A stretch of DNA of 64,000 nucleotides from Todiramphus chloris collaris (taxonomy: Eukaryota; Chordata; Aves; Coraciiformes; Alcedinidae): assembly GCA_025345505.1 (NCBI GenBank), contig JANVCC010000018.1, forward strand, positions 37,315,203 through 37,379,202. Direction: 5' to 3'. The notes beneath the pieces were generated by a model. It saw only the letters and a list, made by a program, of their open reading frames with translations, did not search any database and was not told the DNA's origin. Shown here one piece after another: positions 35,615 to 47,479 of the stretch (the stretch's first letter is position 1; every line of letters starts with the position of its first letter). A program made the translations under genes and the position numbers.

Positions 35615-37248
35615 CACCACTTAAGTATCAGCAACTGGGAACTGTAACACAGTTCATACATTCATATATACCACAAAATAAGCTTTCTTTCAGGTGCACT
35701 GAAAAGGGAATACAGTGCAATTAACAAAAAAATCAGCTTCTTAATAAATATTACCTCTATCCGTTGTACTACAGTTGCCAGGAAATCTTTCATCAGAACG
35801 CCCAACATTCCAATTAGTAGAAACTCTTGATGCCATTCTGAAATTCAAGTAAAATAATCAATTACAACATGTTCATGCACAATACAGCACAGCCCATTAG
35901 GAACAACCAGGCTTTACTCCTGTGGATCCTCCTTCCCCCCAACCACTGTTTGCAAGTATGAGTTAAGTTAAACTGAACACAGATCCTGAAGTTACTTCTT
36001 AGCATTTACAAAAGGTGAAAATATCAACTATAGTATTTAAAAATGAATACACAGTTTTATTAAAAAAATAGGAATCACATTTGCTAGTTGATATTAACAG
36101 GTCTCTAGATATCCCCTTTGTTTTCTTTACCTAAACACTTTCTTATACTCATCTCCTGAGAAAGTGCAAATTGAAAATTAAGCCATCTTGAAATAATCTC
36201 TCAGATTTAGCACAAATACTTCTGATAAGTGTATTTTAACCAGCTCCTGACAGTGGCAACAAACAACGCACCAACTTTCCAGCCTACACAGTTCTAGACC
36301 ACGTCAAGCATGCCTGAAATAAAGTACCTCAGTTTTAAAGCTAACCACAGATCTAGTAATTTGATCACATTTATTTTGCTAATCCAATTATGACATTTAT
36401 TCCCATTCAAAACATACATCACTTTCAGGAAAATCCACTTGTATGTACAAAGTATTCTTCTACTTCTGATGACTCTTCCATGAAGGGCTAAAATTGAAAT
36501 GAAACAAAAATTATCTTCTGAAGTAGAAAATGTCTCTTGCTGTGGTCTAGCATATTTTCTTATGTTACTATGTCAGAAACAGAATAACTACAAACTAAAA
36601 ACCCCACTTATTCGTACAACAACTCAATATTGGTCTATAAGTCTTCAATACATGACAAGTCAGATTGGTTTTGGGCCCTTCTGCAACCACTACAACATAT
36701 GAAAAATGAAGACATTCAAGCTTCTATTTCCAAAATACTTGTATGAGTGGCCATGTGTTTATTCACAATGCAATGCTACTGTCAGTTCATCAGTTGCAGG
36801 ATCATTACCTCAGTAATTATGTTCAAATATGGTCAACTATGTAGTCACATGAACTCCAGCAGAGGCCCAAAGCTGGACATCTACCAGAACCATCTCCAAA
36901 ATCAGTATAATTTAGGATAAGGTAAAGCGATTTATCATATCGATCCTCATTCTTATGTAAATGCCACAGCAAAAAAAACAAAACTAAGAAAAACTGACCT
37001 AAGGGTTGATTTTAACTCAGTTACACATACACACAAAAAATAAATCATTTACTTGGTTTGATGGGAACTATGAAAATGTAACATACTGTAACTGGTTTTC
37101 CTTGTCTCACCACAGAAAGGTGGTAACACCCTGGCACTTAGCACATTCCATGCTTTTGACGGTCAAAAATATGGAAACCAATTAAGAAATGGAAGCATTT
37201 ATTATCTTGATCAACAACAGAAATGTAGTGTTACTTCTAGAGCAACAA

Positions 37249-37327
37249 AATTAAAATTCCAGAGCCATTACCTTAGTGCTTCTGTACAGTGTACTGGACA
37301 CTGCTGAGAACTTCTTCTTTGTCATAC
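37249..37327 (-). other. SNHG5: SNHG5 second exon and first AUG
   Basis: The exon 37327-37272 begins GTATGACAAAG. Exon 1 has no ATG, so this would be the first AUG of the spliced RNA. It opens a frame of 18 codons in this exon and 7 in the next (35837 side), ending TAA: 25 residues starting MTKKKFSAV. Such short 5' frames are common in 5'TOP snoRNA host RNAs, which are loaded on ribosomes and degraded. I see no evidence that the peptide matters. The bases 37249-37271 are the adjoining donor and intron. Confidence 0.4.
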
Positions 37328-39217
37328 CTAAAACCAAACAGCAAACTTAACACTTGAAATCAGCAGATTCTTATTACAAAGCCACTAAGTCACACATATT
37401 GAGACAATAATCAATGATCTCTCAAGTCTCAGAATTAATAGTATGTTAAGCAAACAAGTCTTTAGCTTGGAGGAGGCCTCTAAGAAAGCAGCAAGAAACG
37501 CAGCTGGTTTTAACAGGAATTTTTAGTTAAATCCCCTTGAAAACCCCTAATAAAGCACTGTAGAAATGACTACATGTACCATTATTACACTTCAGCCCCA
37601 AGGCTTTTTAATGAAAATGCATCATCGAGGTTTCAGTCCTTTAAAGTGTAAGCACGATTTCAATTAGTTTAGGGAAATTTGGTTTTAATCCCATAACAAG
37701 TATTTAAATCTATCAACTCAAGCAAAGAAGACATGACAAAACATTTGGTTTGATACATACAATACTGAAAACACACATTCAAATAAAAATGTTTCTCACT
37801 TTGCACTACATAGATCAAATAACTGTTAATTAATCCATTAGAGAACTCATTAACCATGTTTTGTTTCAGATCATAAAATAAATTCAAGCCACGGGAAATC
37901 TAGAGTTCTGCTTGCTTATTGCACCCAATAACCAGGAGTTACAAATGGCTTATAAAGATTCCAAAGTTTTACTGTTCGGTAATCTCATGTGTTGACTCGG
38001 GCTGTCATTAGACAAGGCAATTCAACACAGAACAAACGCACCCGACAACCTTCTACAAGAAAGCAAGCTTCTAATCTCTGCTTGCAGATAAAAGCCTAGA
38101 ATCCTACAGGTTTTTTTCATTATATTGCTCATTCTTCCAGAAGTGGTATAGTTCAACATTATCAAGGCAAGAGGAGAAAAAAAGGCAACTTAGGGCCACA
38201 GAAACTTGAGGGGGGGGTGTGTATTACTTTTTTTTTTAATTAGTCTTTTTTTTCTGCTGCCTCATCACCTAGCGAAACAACAGGAAAAAAAAGGAAATGT
38301 CAATTGTTAAACGTTAAAGTAGCCTCATGACTCCTATTAAAGCAGTATGCAGAGATCGCGGTGTTTTTTTCTCTCGGCACGATATGTAGATTTTACAATA
38401 ACTGTATTTTCACAGGTCTTCCACTGCAGGTCAGTTCCACGATGCCGATGGTTGAGCCCCCTGAACCCGCGCAGGCCACGCGGAAGCGTGCACCGCCCCT
38501 ACGCCCAACGAACAAGGCAACCCCATCTAATCCTCTAAAAAGCCTCATTCATATCGCGATGTTGAGGTCGATTTCCCTCTTCAGCATGAGCCAGCGGTTT
38601 AGAAGCTGACTGAAACGGTAAGGGCGAGAAGCGAAAGGCTGCGGGGCCCAGGCAGGGGGCTGCTCCCGGCCCGCGCTGGCGCCAGCGGCGGGCTGCGGTC
38701 CGTCAGCCCCCGCAGGTACCCGACACAGGTCTCCGTTGCCGGCGGGCCCGGACAAGGCACCAAAATGGCGTAGAGCGGGCACCGCCCCGCCGGGCGCGGC
38801 CCGCACTAGGGCAAAATGGTACCCCGCCGCCCACGCCAGCGCCGCCAACTACCCAGCCCAGCGTGCCCCGAGCCGCGGCACACCCCTTCCGCCGGGGAGC
38901 GGGCCTCGCCGCGCTCCCGCGGCCCTGCCCAAAGAAGCGCGCGGCACGCCGGACTCCGCGGCCCGCCCCTCCGTCCCCCTCGCCACCGCGGCTCCAACGG
39001 GGCGGCGTCCACCGCGGCCCCGCCGCTGGCTTGCGCCTGGCCGTGCCCGCCCCGCCCGCGGCCCCACGGTGCGAACCTCTCCCACCAGCCGCAGCCTCCA
39101 GCGTTACCCCAGCGCCGCGGCGGACCAGCCCTCAGCCCCAAGCGCAAAATAAAAAAATCAGCCCGGGTGCTCGCCCTCCAGCCCCGCCCGGGAAGCGGCC
39201 CCCAATGCCGCCAATAC

Positions 39218-39280
39218 CCACCGCCGCGACCGCTCCGCAGGAAAAGAGGAGGCGAAGGGGGCGGTCGCCACCTTTATATG
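39218..39280 (-). promoter_or_regulatory. SNHG5: SNHG5 core promoter: TATA box, 5'TOP start and exon 1
   Basis: Minus-strand TATAAA lies at 39278-39273. Thirty bases downstream is a pyrimidine run CCTCTTTTCC (from about 39249), the form of a 5' terminal oligopyrimidine start used by ribosomal protein and snoRNA host genes. Exon 1 would be about 31 nt, ending at 39218 before GTATTGG. TOP RNAs are under mTOR-LARP1 translational control, which would couple U50 supply to growth. Confidence 0.65.
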
Positions 39281-39421
39281 TACGCTGCCGGGGTGGGAAC
39301 GAGGCTGGCCCCGCCCCCCTCCTCCCCGCGAGCCGCGGGGCGGGGAGGCCGGGAGGATCTCGCGCGGGGTCGCGCTCATCTTGTCTGGCGCGCGCGGGGG
39401 CGCGCGCCGCGGGGCGAGCCG

Positions 39422-39448
39422 CCTCCCTCCCTCCCTCCCTCCCTTCCC
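39422..39448 (+). repeat. (CCCT)n simple repeat near SNHG5 promoter
   Basis: About six CCCT units, pure pyrimidine on the plus strand, some 180 bp upstream of the proposed SNHG5 start. Such mirror-like tracts can adopt non-B structures; no function is shown. Confidence 0.85.
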
Positions 39449-40418
39449 GCGGGCGGCGGAGCTGTTGGCGGCCTCGCGGGCGCTGACGTGTGTTCCCGTA
39501 CAGGGCGCGGCTGCGGCCCGCGGTGGGTCGGCCCTGCGCCGCACCTGCCCAGCGGGCCGTGGATGGAGCCGCCCCGCGGCGGCCTCGGCCGGGCTCCTTA
39601 CCCGCTGGCGCTGAGCGGGAGGCAGCTGCCGGTGGGGGAACAGTGCTGCCCTTTCTGGCTGGGGGTGGTGCGTGCTGAGGGGAAGGGAAGAATGAGCGCT
39701 CGGGTCTGGCTCTTGGTCCCGGTGCTGGTGGTAGATTTGCGTTAGAGGGTTCTTCCGTAGAACACAGAGCTAGCAAGCGATGGCGGGAACGCGATACGAA
39801 CTTAAAAAATATGTTCATTCACCAAATACTTGTTTCGTGCATGTACCTACTGTTGCTATGCCCCGGGGCCCCATCTGGTTCGCCTTTGATAGCTGTGTCT
39901 CGATGTTTCAGCTTTCCTCTCATATGATCCCTGTTTCTGAAACCTCAGCCACATGCAAACCCTTTCCCTTTCTGGAAATAGCACATGATGCTTTACCCCT
40001 GTAGAACGTTCCAAGTCACTGGAGCTGAAAAAACTCCCCTTACCTGCAACAGCCAAAAAAAAAGACAAAGCTTTCCGGAGTTTTTCACTTTACCAAGCAT
40101 GAAGATGCTGTTCCACAGTGAACCTAAGAGTGGGCTTCCCCAGTCCCAGAACAGCTTTAGCCACTGGAAGTCGCACCTCGGCCAGAAAGTGGCTTAGTCC
40201 CCAGCTGAATGGGCCTCCTGTACCGCTCTGGAAGTGCTAGTGAAAGAGGCAGGAGGAGGTAACTGAGCTGCATTGGGGATGGCAGGAGCACTGAAGCCTA
40301 GATGGCATTTAAACCGATCTGAAACCACATCCTAAATTCTCATTTATGGAGGTTCTCACTAATTGTTTATAGATAGTCTAACTTTTTTTGTTTGCCTGTT
40401 TATTGTGAAGTTTGGTAT

Positions 40419-40632
40419 ATCACAGAATCACTCAGGTTGGAAAAGACCCTTGGGATCATCGTGTCGAACCATTAGCCCTACTCTACAAGTTCACCCCTAG
40501 ACCATGTCCTCCAACACCACATCCAGGCGATGTTTAAACACATCCAGGGATGGTGACTCAACCCCCTCCCTGGGCAGCCCACTCCAATATTTCACTACCC
40601 TTTCCATGAAGAATTTTCTTCCTAATGTCTAG
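40419..40632 (-). mobile_element. CR1 LINE 3' fragment
   Basis: In reverse orientation the block shows the CR1 3' pattern: 'cacagaatca...aggttgg', 'agacccttgggatcatc', 'ccagggatggtgactcaacc', 'ccctgggcagccc' and 'gaagaattttcttcctaat'. It is well preserved and 5'-truncated. The tail end faces the SNHG5 side. Confidence 0.9.
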
Positions 40633-43113
40633 TCAATAATATAAATCAACTTGAGGAAATCAGGAAAAATAAGCGTGGGTGAATAAAAGTTCAAAAATTT
40701 CTTTGGTGTTTTGACAAGTTGTTAAGAAAAGTACAAAGCCTAATGGTCCACAAGATGGACTCTCAAGAGAAGGGTCTAACTGTTGGGAGCAGATAAAGGA
40801 AGTCTAGAAAAGTGCTAAAATATCTGGCAAATTTATTCCTAAAATTACTGAGATTAATACAACCAGAATAACTAAATAGTTGTCAAATTTTAAACATATT
40901 TTCTTCTGCAGTCCATGGCAGGAGATGACACTAGTTTTCTCTCTGCTTTTCTTCTTCCACATCCCATTTTACCTGTCTGAAATCTTCCTCTTGACTGCAA
41001 GCAGGGTGACACAAATGACAGACTGCAAACTGGAGCTAGCCTACCACCTTTTCTGCTGGAGAGGCATGAGGAAGAAGGTCTATGTGCTGCCTTTTTCTCT
41101 GAGCGCCTCCTACCTGCACTTGTTTGAGCTGCTGTTTCTGTAGGAGAGAAACCATGAAGCTGTAAGCATCAGAGAAGAGTTGCTAGTGCTTCAGGCAGGC
41201 TCAGCAGCTGAACTTGGGCGCAGGCAAGCAGTTTATTGCTGGTGTTATCTATCCATGTGACTTAGTTAAAAGGCCTCAAAACTGATGCTTGCCACATGGT
41301 ACTGAAAAAAGTTAGCCCACCCTTCCTTGGTGACATCGGAGGTAGGGGTAAGCAAAGTAATCACAGCCATTAATCGCAACTAGCCCTAAAGAAAGAAGGC
41401 AGCTCCTTACCATTCCTTTCCTAAGTACTAAATAATTACATCTTTTCTACAGCACAGTGCGGAGGGGTTTTACATATGGTATTCTCACGAATAATGGAAT
41501 TTCTTTTTAGGAGAAAAAGTAGAAAGACTTATCATTTAAACCCAAAGTGCATTACATAAAGCATGAATAAGTACTCTTTTAGTTTGCAATTGGTAATAAG
41601 AAGGCTATGAATAATGAGGTGACTAAGGGCCCAGGATACTGCTCTGTATTGTGAGCTTTTCAGGAGAAACATGGTTGTGCACTTACTGCAGGGAGCCCTG
41701 CACCTTGCAGTGCTAATGCACACACACTTTTCATCTCTCTGTTAGATTGTACGGTACAGGTTTGCAAGCAGTGCCTGGATGCACATTGTATGCAAACTTT
41801 TTATCCCCAAAGAAGCTTGCCTCATATTTCTCAGCATCACCTAAATCTGCTAGCACTGCACAAGGCTGTGGGCCAAGTACGTTGTTACTGTAGGTAGGCA
41901 ACATTACAAGGCTGGAAAAATTACGTCTGAAAAAAAAGTTAACCAAAACAAAATAAAAACAAGCACCACAAGTACAGATTGTGTCTGAAAGTAAGGTTCT
42001 TTCTTAGCTGCCATTCTCTGCCCTCCGTCAGGCTTCCACATCTTTAACCCAGGTGTCTGGATGAGAGTGCAAGCTGGAAAGCCAGACCTGATCCCCGAAC
42101 TCCACTCGTCAGAGAGAACCTAAGGCTAGTTTGACCTATAAGCCTGGTTGCCATGAAGTGTTAATTTCTTGATGAATCGCTTCTGAATTTAGCTGACCAC
42201 ACAACTGCACATTCATGCACACTGCAAGCGCTGTCAGAAGGGAGTGCTGGTTATGAGATAGAGGAGGTGTACTGGATTGCCCACACAAATGTATGCCAAC
42301 CTGAAAGGCTGTTGGTGTGGCTACCTCCAGGGGCTTTTCAGCTCCAGACAACTCTCCCCAAAATTATCTTTTCTTGGTTTAAATTATTTCTTTCTCTTTT
42401 TGTTCTTTATCTCCCCTCACTTCCTTTCTCTTCCTATTTTAAATCTGACTTCCTGATTTTCTCCAATAGCTTTGCCGTTTTGATGACTCACATCTCTTGG
42501 TTTGGTTTGGGGGTGTTACCAATGCATCCTTTGGGATGCTGTGTTCCTCTCTCCTCTCCCCTTCCCATCAGGAAGTCTATTGTATGCAGCTTTAATTTCT
42601 TCCTTCTCAAAACAGATAGTGCTCATTATAAAATCCTGATCTGACTTTGCCACATTTCATGTTATGCATAATAAAATACATGAGTTGGGAAACAATTTCA
42701 TTTGGCTTGTTATTTTGGTTCTGTTTTTAAAGTTCTACAGAAACTAGAATTCTTATTCAGTTCTCTCTCCTTGAATTTTTAGTAACTTTAGTATCACAGA
42801 AAGACAAGGGCTTTTCTATTTCTTTTTTAATGATAAACGAGATTATGTTAGAACCAGCTGTACAGGATCCCACCAAAGGTCCACCCCTCTATGCCTCCCC
42901 AGTATTCTGCCTCCAACTGTAGCCAAAAGTAGATGTCTAGGGAGGAGAGAAGGGATAGAACAAACACGTAGAGATCCTTCCCTGAGTATTTGCCCAGTCT
43001 CTGGGAATATAGAATTCAGAGACCTCCAAGAGGGTGGTTTGGTTTTTTTTTTCTTTTGTGTGTGAATGTAACAATCCTCCATTAATTTGCTACCAGTAAA
43101 TTTGCCCAGTCTT

Positions 43114-43524
43114 CCCCAGAGCCTTTATAAATTGTTAGCATCCACAATAGCAAGACAAGGAGTACCACAGTTTAATTATCATTACAAGAAAATGCACTTC
43201 CATTAGTTCACTTTGTACCTTCTGTCTGTTAGCTCATTGCACACTTTAAGAAGAAGGGGTGGGCAACCCACCCCTCTGCAGTCACCCCCTCGTTAAGCCA
43301 CCCCCACCCCAATCTCATATTCAGGCTGAAGAAACCTCATTTACTTACACACCAAAATAAGCAGTTCTTGTATTTCATAGAATGCCCTGGGTTGGAAGGG
43401 ATCTCCAAAGGTCATCTAGTTCAACCCTCCTGCTGTAAGCAGGGACATCCTCAACTAGATCAGATTGCTCAGAGCCTCATCAAGCCTGACCCCAGAGCCT
43501 TTATAAAATTCTAGCATTCACAAT
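43114..43524. repeat. Imperfect 35-bp direct repeats bracketing CR1
   Basis: The sequences starting ccccagagcctttataaa at 43114-43148 and 43490-43524 share about nine of ten bases, including a later tagcatccacaat-like part. The CR1 fragment lies between them. The left copy is 225 bp from the CR1 end, so this is not a simple target-site duplication; a local duplication is likely. Confidence 0.6.
43373..43492 (-). mobile_element. CR1 LINE 3' fragment
   Basis: Reverse-orientation CR1: 'tttcatagaatgccctgggt', 'ggaagggatctccaaaggtc', 'atctagttcaaccctcctgc' and 'tcaactagatcagattgctc' are visible. It is cut off at about 43490, where it meets a copy of a short sequence that also occurs at 43114. Confidence 0.9.
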
Positions 43525-45609
43525 GACTTGTTTCCTGGATTCCTCTAGAGCACCATCTGAACCTGCATATCTCCAAGATATCTGAAGCAACTTCTCTGAT
43601 GAGTGCCTCAGAAGCGGTGTCACATGGGGAATGTCCTCAGGTCTTCCACACTGAATACAGGAGCAGAAAATGAATGCAATTGCAAGGGCCTGGTTGTCTC
43701 TAACAAACTTCCTGTGGCTTGTGATTTTGAAAAGGGGTGTGTTAGCAGTTTTGATAGACTGGCTTCCTTCAAATCTTTCTTGAACAATGAGTTTGTGCCT
43801 TTGACAGTGTTCTCAGTTTGTCTTCATTGCCACTTGCAAGGATTTAACATTCATAGATGTTCCTTTTAGTTTTGTTTTTAACAAGCGTCTTCATTTTTAG
43901 GTGTCTCCCCTTTCTGGAGTATAGCTGGACAGCTTGGGTTTTCTGCTGCAAAGAGAGTATCTGAATGGTTGTGCAATGGTTTATACTGACATGTTTCGTT
44001 TGTTGTTATAATCTTATCAGTTTGAATATGTCTAAATTAACACTAAAGCATAATTAGGCTTTATGCAAGCAAAAAACCCCCAAAAAACCTCTGCACTTAG
44101 GTACTTAAAAAAAAAACCCCAATAAATTTTGTCTGCTAAGACAGCCAAATGAATTAATATTAATAATTCTAAGTTAAATTAGCTATTTTTTCCTTTGTGT
44201 GTCAAAGTAAGTCTGTATGCTGTCCCCAGGAATACATAATTATAACTATTTTATTGTTTAACAGAAATGTTCATTATCTTGAACTACAGCAGCATTTCAG
44301 GATGCCCAAAAATGTTTGAGAGAAATTTCAGTCTGCGTCTTTGTTAGTGCTTGGGAACATCATCTTTCTTGCAGAGTTCAAATCTCTTCTATGCTATTCT
44401 GGATAAACAGCATATTACCGAAAGATAATATGCTTCATTTAACTGCTGTAGAGTTTCTGCTTATCTTACTGGCTTTTGCTCACCATCAAGAGAAGAGATG
44501 AACAGGCTCAGATGAGAGGAAAGCATTGAAGTGGAAGTACTGTGGAAAGATAGGAGAAGAGCACCCCACTATTTAATATTCTTCTCATAGTTGTAAGACG
44601 CAGCTGTTAATTAATATCACTCATGGTCACTACATTCATTAGTAAGGCGTGGGGGGAAAAAAGGCTTTTCTGTCATATTTACACAGCCTTGACAAATTGA
44701 GTGTCCAACTTACTTTTAAACAGGAAATACATCTTCATGTTCCTTAACAAGAGGCTGTTGCTGGTTCTTAGAGATGACAGGGCTGCTGATCTGTATGATT
44801 TTTAATTTTTTTTTAACCAAAACTGTCCTTAATCTTGCCATCTTTCAGAGGATTGCTTACAATTACAGTATCCTATGACCACACTCTATACAGAATTAGG
44901 AAAACTGGCACATACTCAGTCTGATCTTTCTAAAACGAAGTATCATGTGAACAATTACAGCAAAATAGAAGTTGTAAAACTGCATTCCATTATCTGGAAT
45001 TGAATCTGGATGTGATAAGTACAGATCTCTGGGTAAGAAAGAGGCACTCCCTTTGAAGTGGAAGATTCTTGGAAACTTCTTTTAACTGCTTGGAATGTTT
45101 CATGTGATAAAGTAAGAAAATAAAATATGCATACATATTTTACTCATAGTATGTGTATTAATACACTTTTTTTTGGTAGCAAAAATGCAACTGCATTATC
45201 TACAGTGCTAATTTACTGATTTTAATAGGTTTAATTTTGCATCAAGGCTACACTTTCGATGGTGCGTAAGTCTTTCCTTCTATGAAACTTGCATATATAC
45301 AGTTTATTTCTCAAATCTTTTATTGTAGAGTTTTGTTTCCATGTCATCTTGTTCTTAAAAATAGCAAGCTTTCCAGGACAGGATAGTGTGTTAACAGGTT
45401 TTGTGAGTGTATCTTGCTCTTAGCAGCTCAGTTCTCATACAGGGAGAGATCAAACAGCACTTTCTATAGATGCGTTTTAACTTTACAATTAAGTAGAACT
45501 GACGTGCTGCTGTTGAAAGGGATGACTTTGTTTTCCCTCTTGCCCTGTCACCACTACAAGCTAATAATAATTTTGCTACAAGTCACTATGTGATACAATA
45601 GTGATGCAG

Positions 45610-46134
45610 TGAAAAACTCAATAACCGAAGTTATTAAGCAGGCCTTCTTTATTCTGTGGTGCCGGACACACAGGGGATCACTCCTCCAAATGTGCGTGAC
45701 TATGCAAGCTGGGTACACAGTTTATATGCAAACTAAACATACATATTCATTATATTTCTTAGAAAGGGCAGTCTTATACTAATGAGCTCCTGGAATTCAT
45801 TTACATAGTCCAAGCATGCGTAATAAAATTAGGGTTAGGGTCTTTTCTCCCCTCGCTGGTGTTCCATGACCTCTGGTGGACATTTACTTCATCTTCTCTT
45901 CTTTATCACTGTGTTCTTTTAGTGACCTAAAGCCTAAAATTCTTATTCTTGCCAGTTCTTGTCTGTTAAGGATGCTTGGGTGCCTTGAGATGTCTTGTTG
46001 TCCTGTTCCTGGAGATAAACACTATCTACAAGGTTATGAATTTCACAGTGTGTCCCTACTATACAACTACCCATTTATTGTTGCTTGTTCAAAGATTAGT
46101 GAAACTCCACCAGACATCCCATCTCCTGTCTTCA
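45610..46134 (-). repeat. ERV 3' LTR, about 525 bp
   Basis: The LTR start is set by the polypurine tract, after which the minus strand reads TGAAGAC. The far end reads GTTTTTCA, so the termini are TGAA...TTCA. A TATAAA at 45726-45721 and a polyadenylation signal AATAAA at 45653-45648 stand about 70 bp apart, as expected for the U3/R/U5 layout. The 5' half is plus-strand T-rich. The exact left end is an inference from the inverted terminal bases. Confidence 0.65.
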
Positions 46135-46135
46135 G

Positions 46136-46148
46136 TTTCCCCCTTTCC
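46136..46148 (-). other. ERV polypurine tract
   Basis: The minus strand reads AGGAAAGGGGGAAA directly before the LTR. Polypurine tracts prime plus-strand DNA synthesis in retroviruses, and its position confirms the LTR boundary. Confidence 0.75.
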
Positions 46149-46207
46149 TATGCACAGCGCGAATTCTTTTGTTATGATTATAAAACTCCATTATTGATTA
46201 ATGTCTT

Positions 46208-47478
46208 TTAAAAATATTTTCCAGTTTCTACCTGGTGTTTAATTCTATTGCATTTCCAGCCTTCGTAATTATCTAAATATTTCTTGCAACACCAAAGGGT
46301 ACATTGAATAATTATACAAGTTAGAGCAACCAAAATAGCAAATCCTACTATGAATGCAAAGATTTGTCTCAACCAAGCTAAGTCTGGAAGCCAAGAAGTC
46401 AATCTTTCCCACAGTTCCCTGAATCCCCGACTAGTGTCATCTTTACTGACTTAATGAAAAACTTGAAAACAATTTACTCAAATCTTCCTCGATTCTACTC
46501 TCCTGGTTTACATATACACAACAACTCTGATTGATAATTGTACAATCCCCTCCTTCCTTGAGGGTTAGTAAGTCCAGTGCCATTCTATTCTGTAAAACTA
46601 CTTTTGAAAATGAATTTACCTCTGTCTGAAGACCACAGATGGCATCTGTAGTGATGTTAAATACATCATCCAGAGTGGCTGAAATATTCACTATATCTTT
46701 CTTGAGTTCACTGACCCCTAACCAAGGGAAAAACCACCTCACAAAACTATGGAATTCCATTCCCCTTTTGCGAAGGGATTCACTTTCCATTTAGACCTTA
46801 TCCAGGGGGATTACGTGCCCAATTGTACACATTCCCTTCCATCCTGTAGGGAGCTGTTTCCTACTAATACCGTCTCCGCACAACCACCAATACCTATCGG
46901 GTAGCCACACTGTGCCATCCACACTGATAAGACCAATTTCCCATTATGTCCCTACTTCGGCTTGTGTAAGTTTGCAATTGTATGTGATTACAAAAAGCTA
47001 TGTACGTAACATTCAATCCTGTCAGATTCCATGTGCCTACTTTCACTGCAGTCTGATTTATCCAATAATCATTCCATCCATCATTGCAAGTACAGCTATT
47101 ACAATTGAAACAGATCAATGGGGAGCAAAGGCAATTTTTGATCTATTCCTCCAATTACAGTTATTATTGTTAAATCAGAAACTGAGTTTTGATATCCTCT
47201 AATTTTGTAAACTGAATTTTGGGCCAAACCCATAGCTTGAATTATCAGGAAAACAATAACCTCCCTCAGGCCCTTTCCAAAATTCAGTCCAGGTATTATT
47301 ATCATAGTTACAATAAGTTGAGGCCACCCTGTGTAGAGGCAGCCTCATGTCTCCCTTAGGTAAGGCAGTCAAAATCCAGCAGACTTTAGTAGCATTAGAT
47401 AGTTTCAAAATATATGTTCCTGTCCCAAGCAACAACATTTACAAGGATTAACACAATCATAAAATATCTGATTCCCAT
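46208..47478 (-). pseudogene. ERV env remnant (surface and transmembrane subunits)
   Basis: The frame starts with an ATG at 47478-47476 and a hydrophobic signal-peptide-like segment, then shifts frame into a surface subunit with several NXT/S glycosylation-type sites. A CWIL motif stands where class I envelopes often have a CXXC motif, so its second cysteine seems lost. The transmembrane subunit (46790-46443) has a heptad-like helix, the LQNRMALD stretch and a CX6CC motif. A stop and a +1 shift near 46441 separate it from the membrane-spanning segment and cytoplasmic tail (46402-46208). The gene is short (about 1.27 kb) and broken at several points, so it is not a plausible domesticated envelope. 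Confidence 0.8.
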
Positions 47479-47479
47479 T

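Larger units (their letters stand above)
32780..39248 (-). ncRNA. SNHG5: SNHG5 snoRNA host gene, spliced noncoding RNA
   Basis: This is the host gene of the C/D snoRNA U50, upstream of SYNCRIP on the same strand, as I recall for mammals. Exons inferred from splice sites on the minus strand are E1 39248-39218, E2 37327-37272, E3 35837-35755, E4 34563-34534, E5 33649-33600 and a last exon starting at 33108. A 19-nt exon at 35189-35171 is possible between E3 and E4. Acceptors such as GGTTTTAG, TTTGCAG and TTTTTACAG, and donors such as GTAATG, GTATGAA and GTATGTA, are good. The 3' end is uncertain; an ATTAAA signal at 32802-32797 is a candidate. Exons are small and lack a long open frame, as expected for a snoRNA host whose spliced RNA is noncoding. 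Exon limits are inferred without transcripts. Confidence 0.8.
38420..39740. promoter_or_regulatory. CpG island over SNHG5 promoter
   Basis: A sharply bounded GC- and CpG-rich block, with GC boxes and a CRE half-site TGACGTG near 39484, upstream of the SNHG5 start. AAAATGGCG at 38762 resembles a YY1 core. Open frames on both strands across this block are composition effects. Confidence 0.75.
39741..45609. other. Intergenic with CR1 fragments
   Basis: AT-rich DNA between the SNHG5 CpG island and the retroviral remnant. Two CR1 fragments (about 40.42 and 43.37 kb) are listed separately. I see no gene; short open frames near 40.9, 41.8 and 42.4 kb have no recognisable motif. Confidence 0.6.

Noticed and set aside
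37610..37640. GATGATG near 37630 as another box C
   Set aside because: It does not give the RTGATGA consensus and lacks a matching box D and stem.
38150..38270. Box C-like GTGATGA on the minus strand in SNHG5 intron 1
   Set aside because: No box D (CTGA) follows within snoRNA distance and no terminal stem forms.
38549..39818. Long open frames on both strands of the second CpG island
   Set aside because: Same composition effect, and the region is explained by the SNHG5 promoter and first exon.
45828..45841. Two telomere-like TTAGGG units
   Set aside because: Only two units inside the ERV LTR; not an interstitial telomere array.
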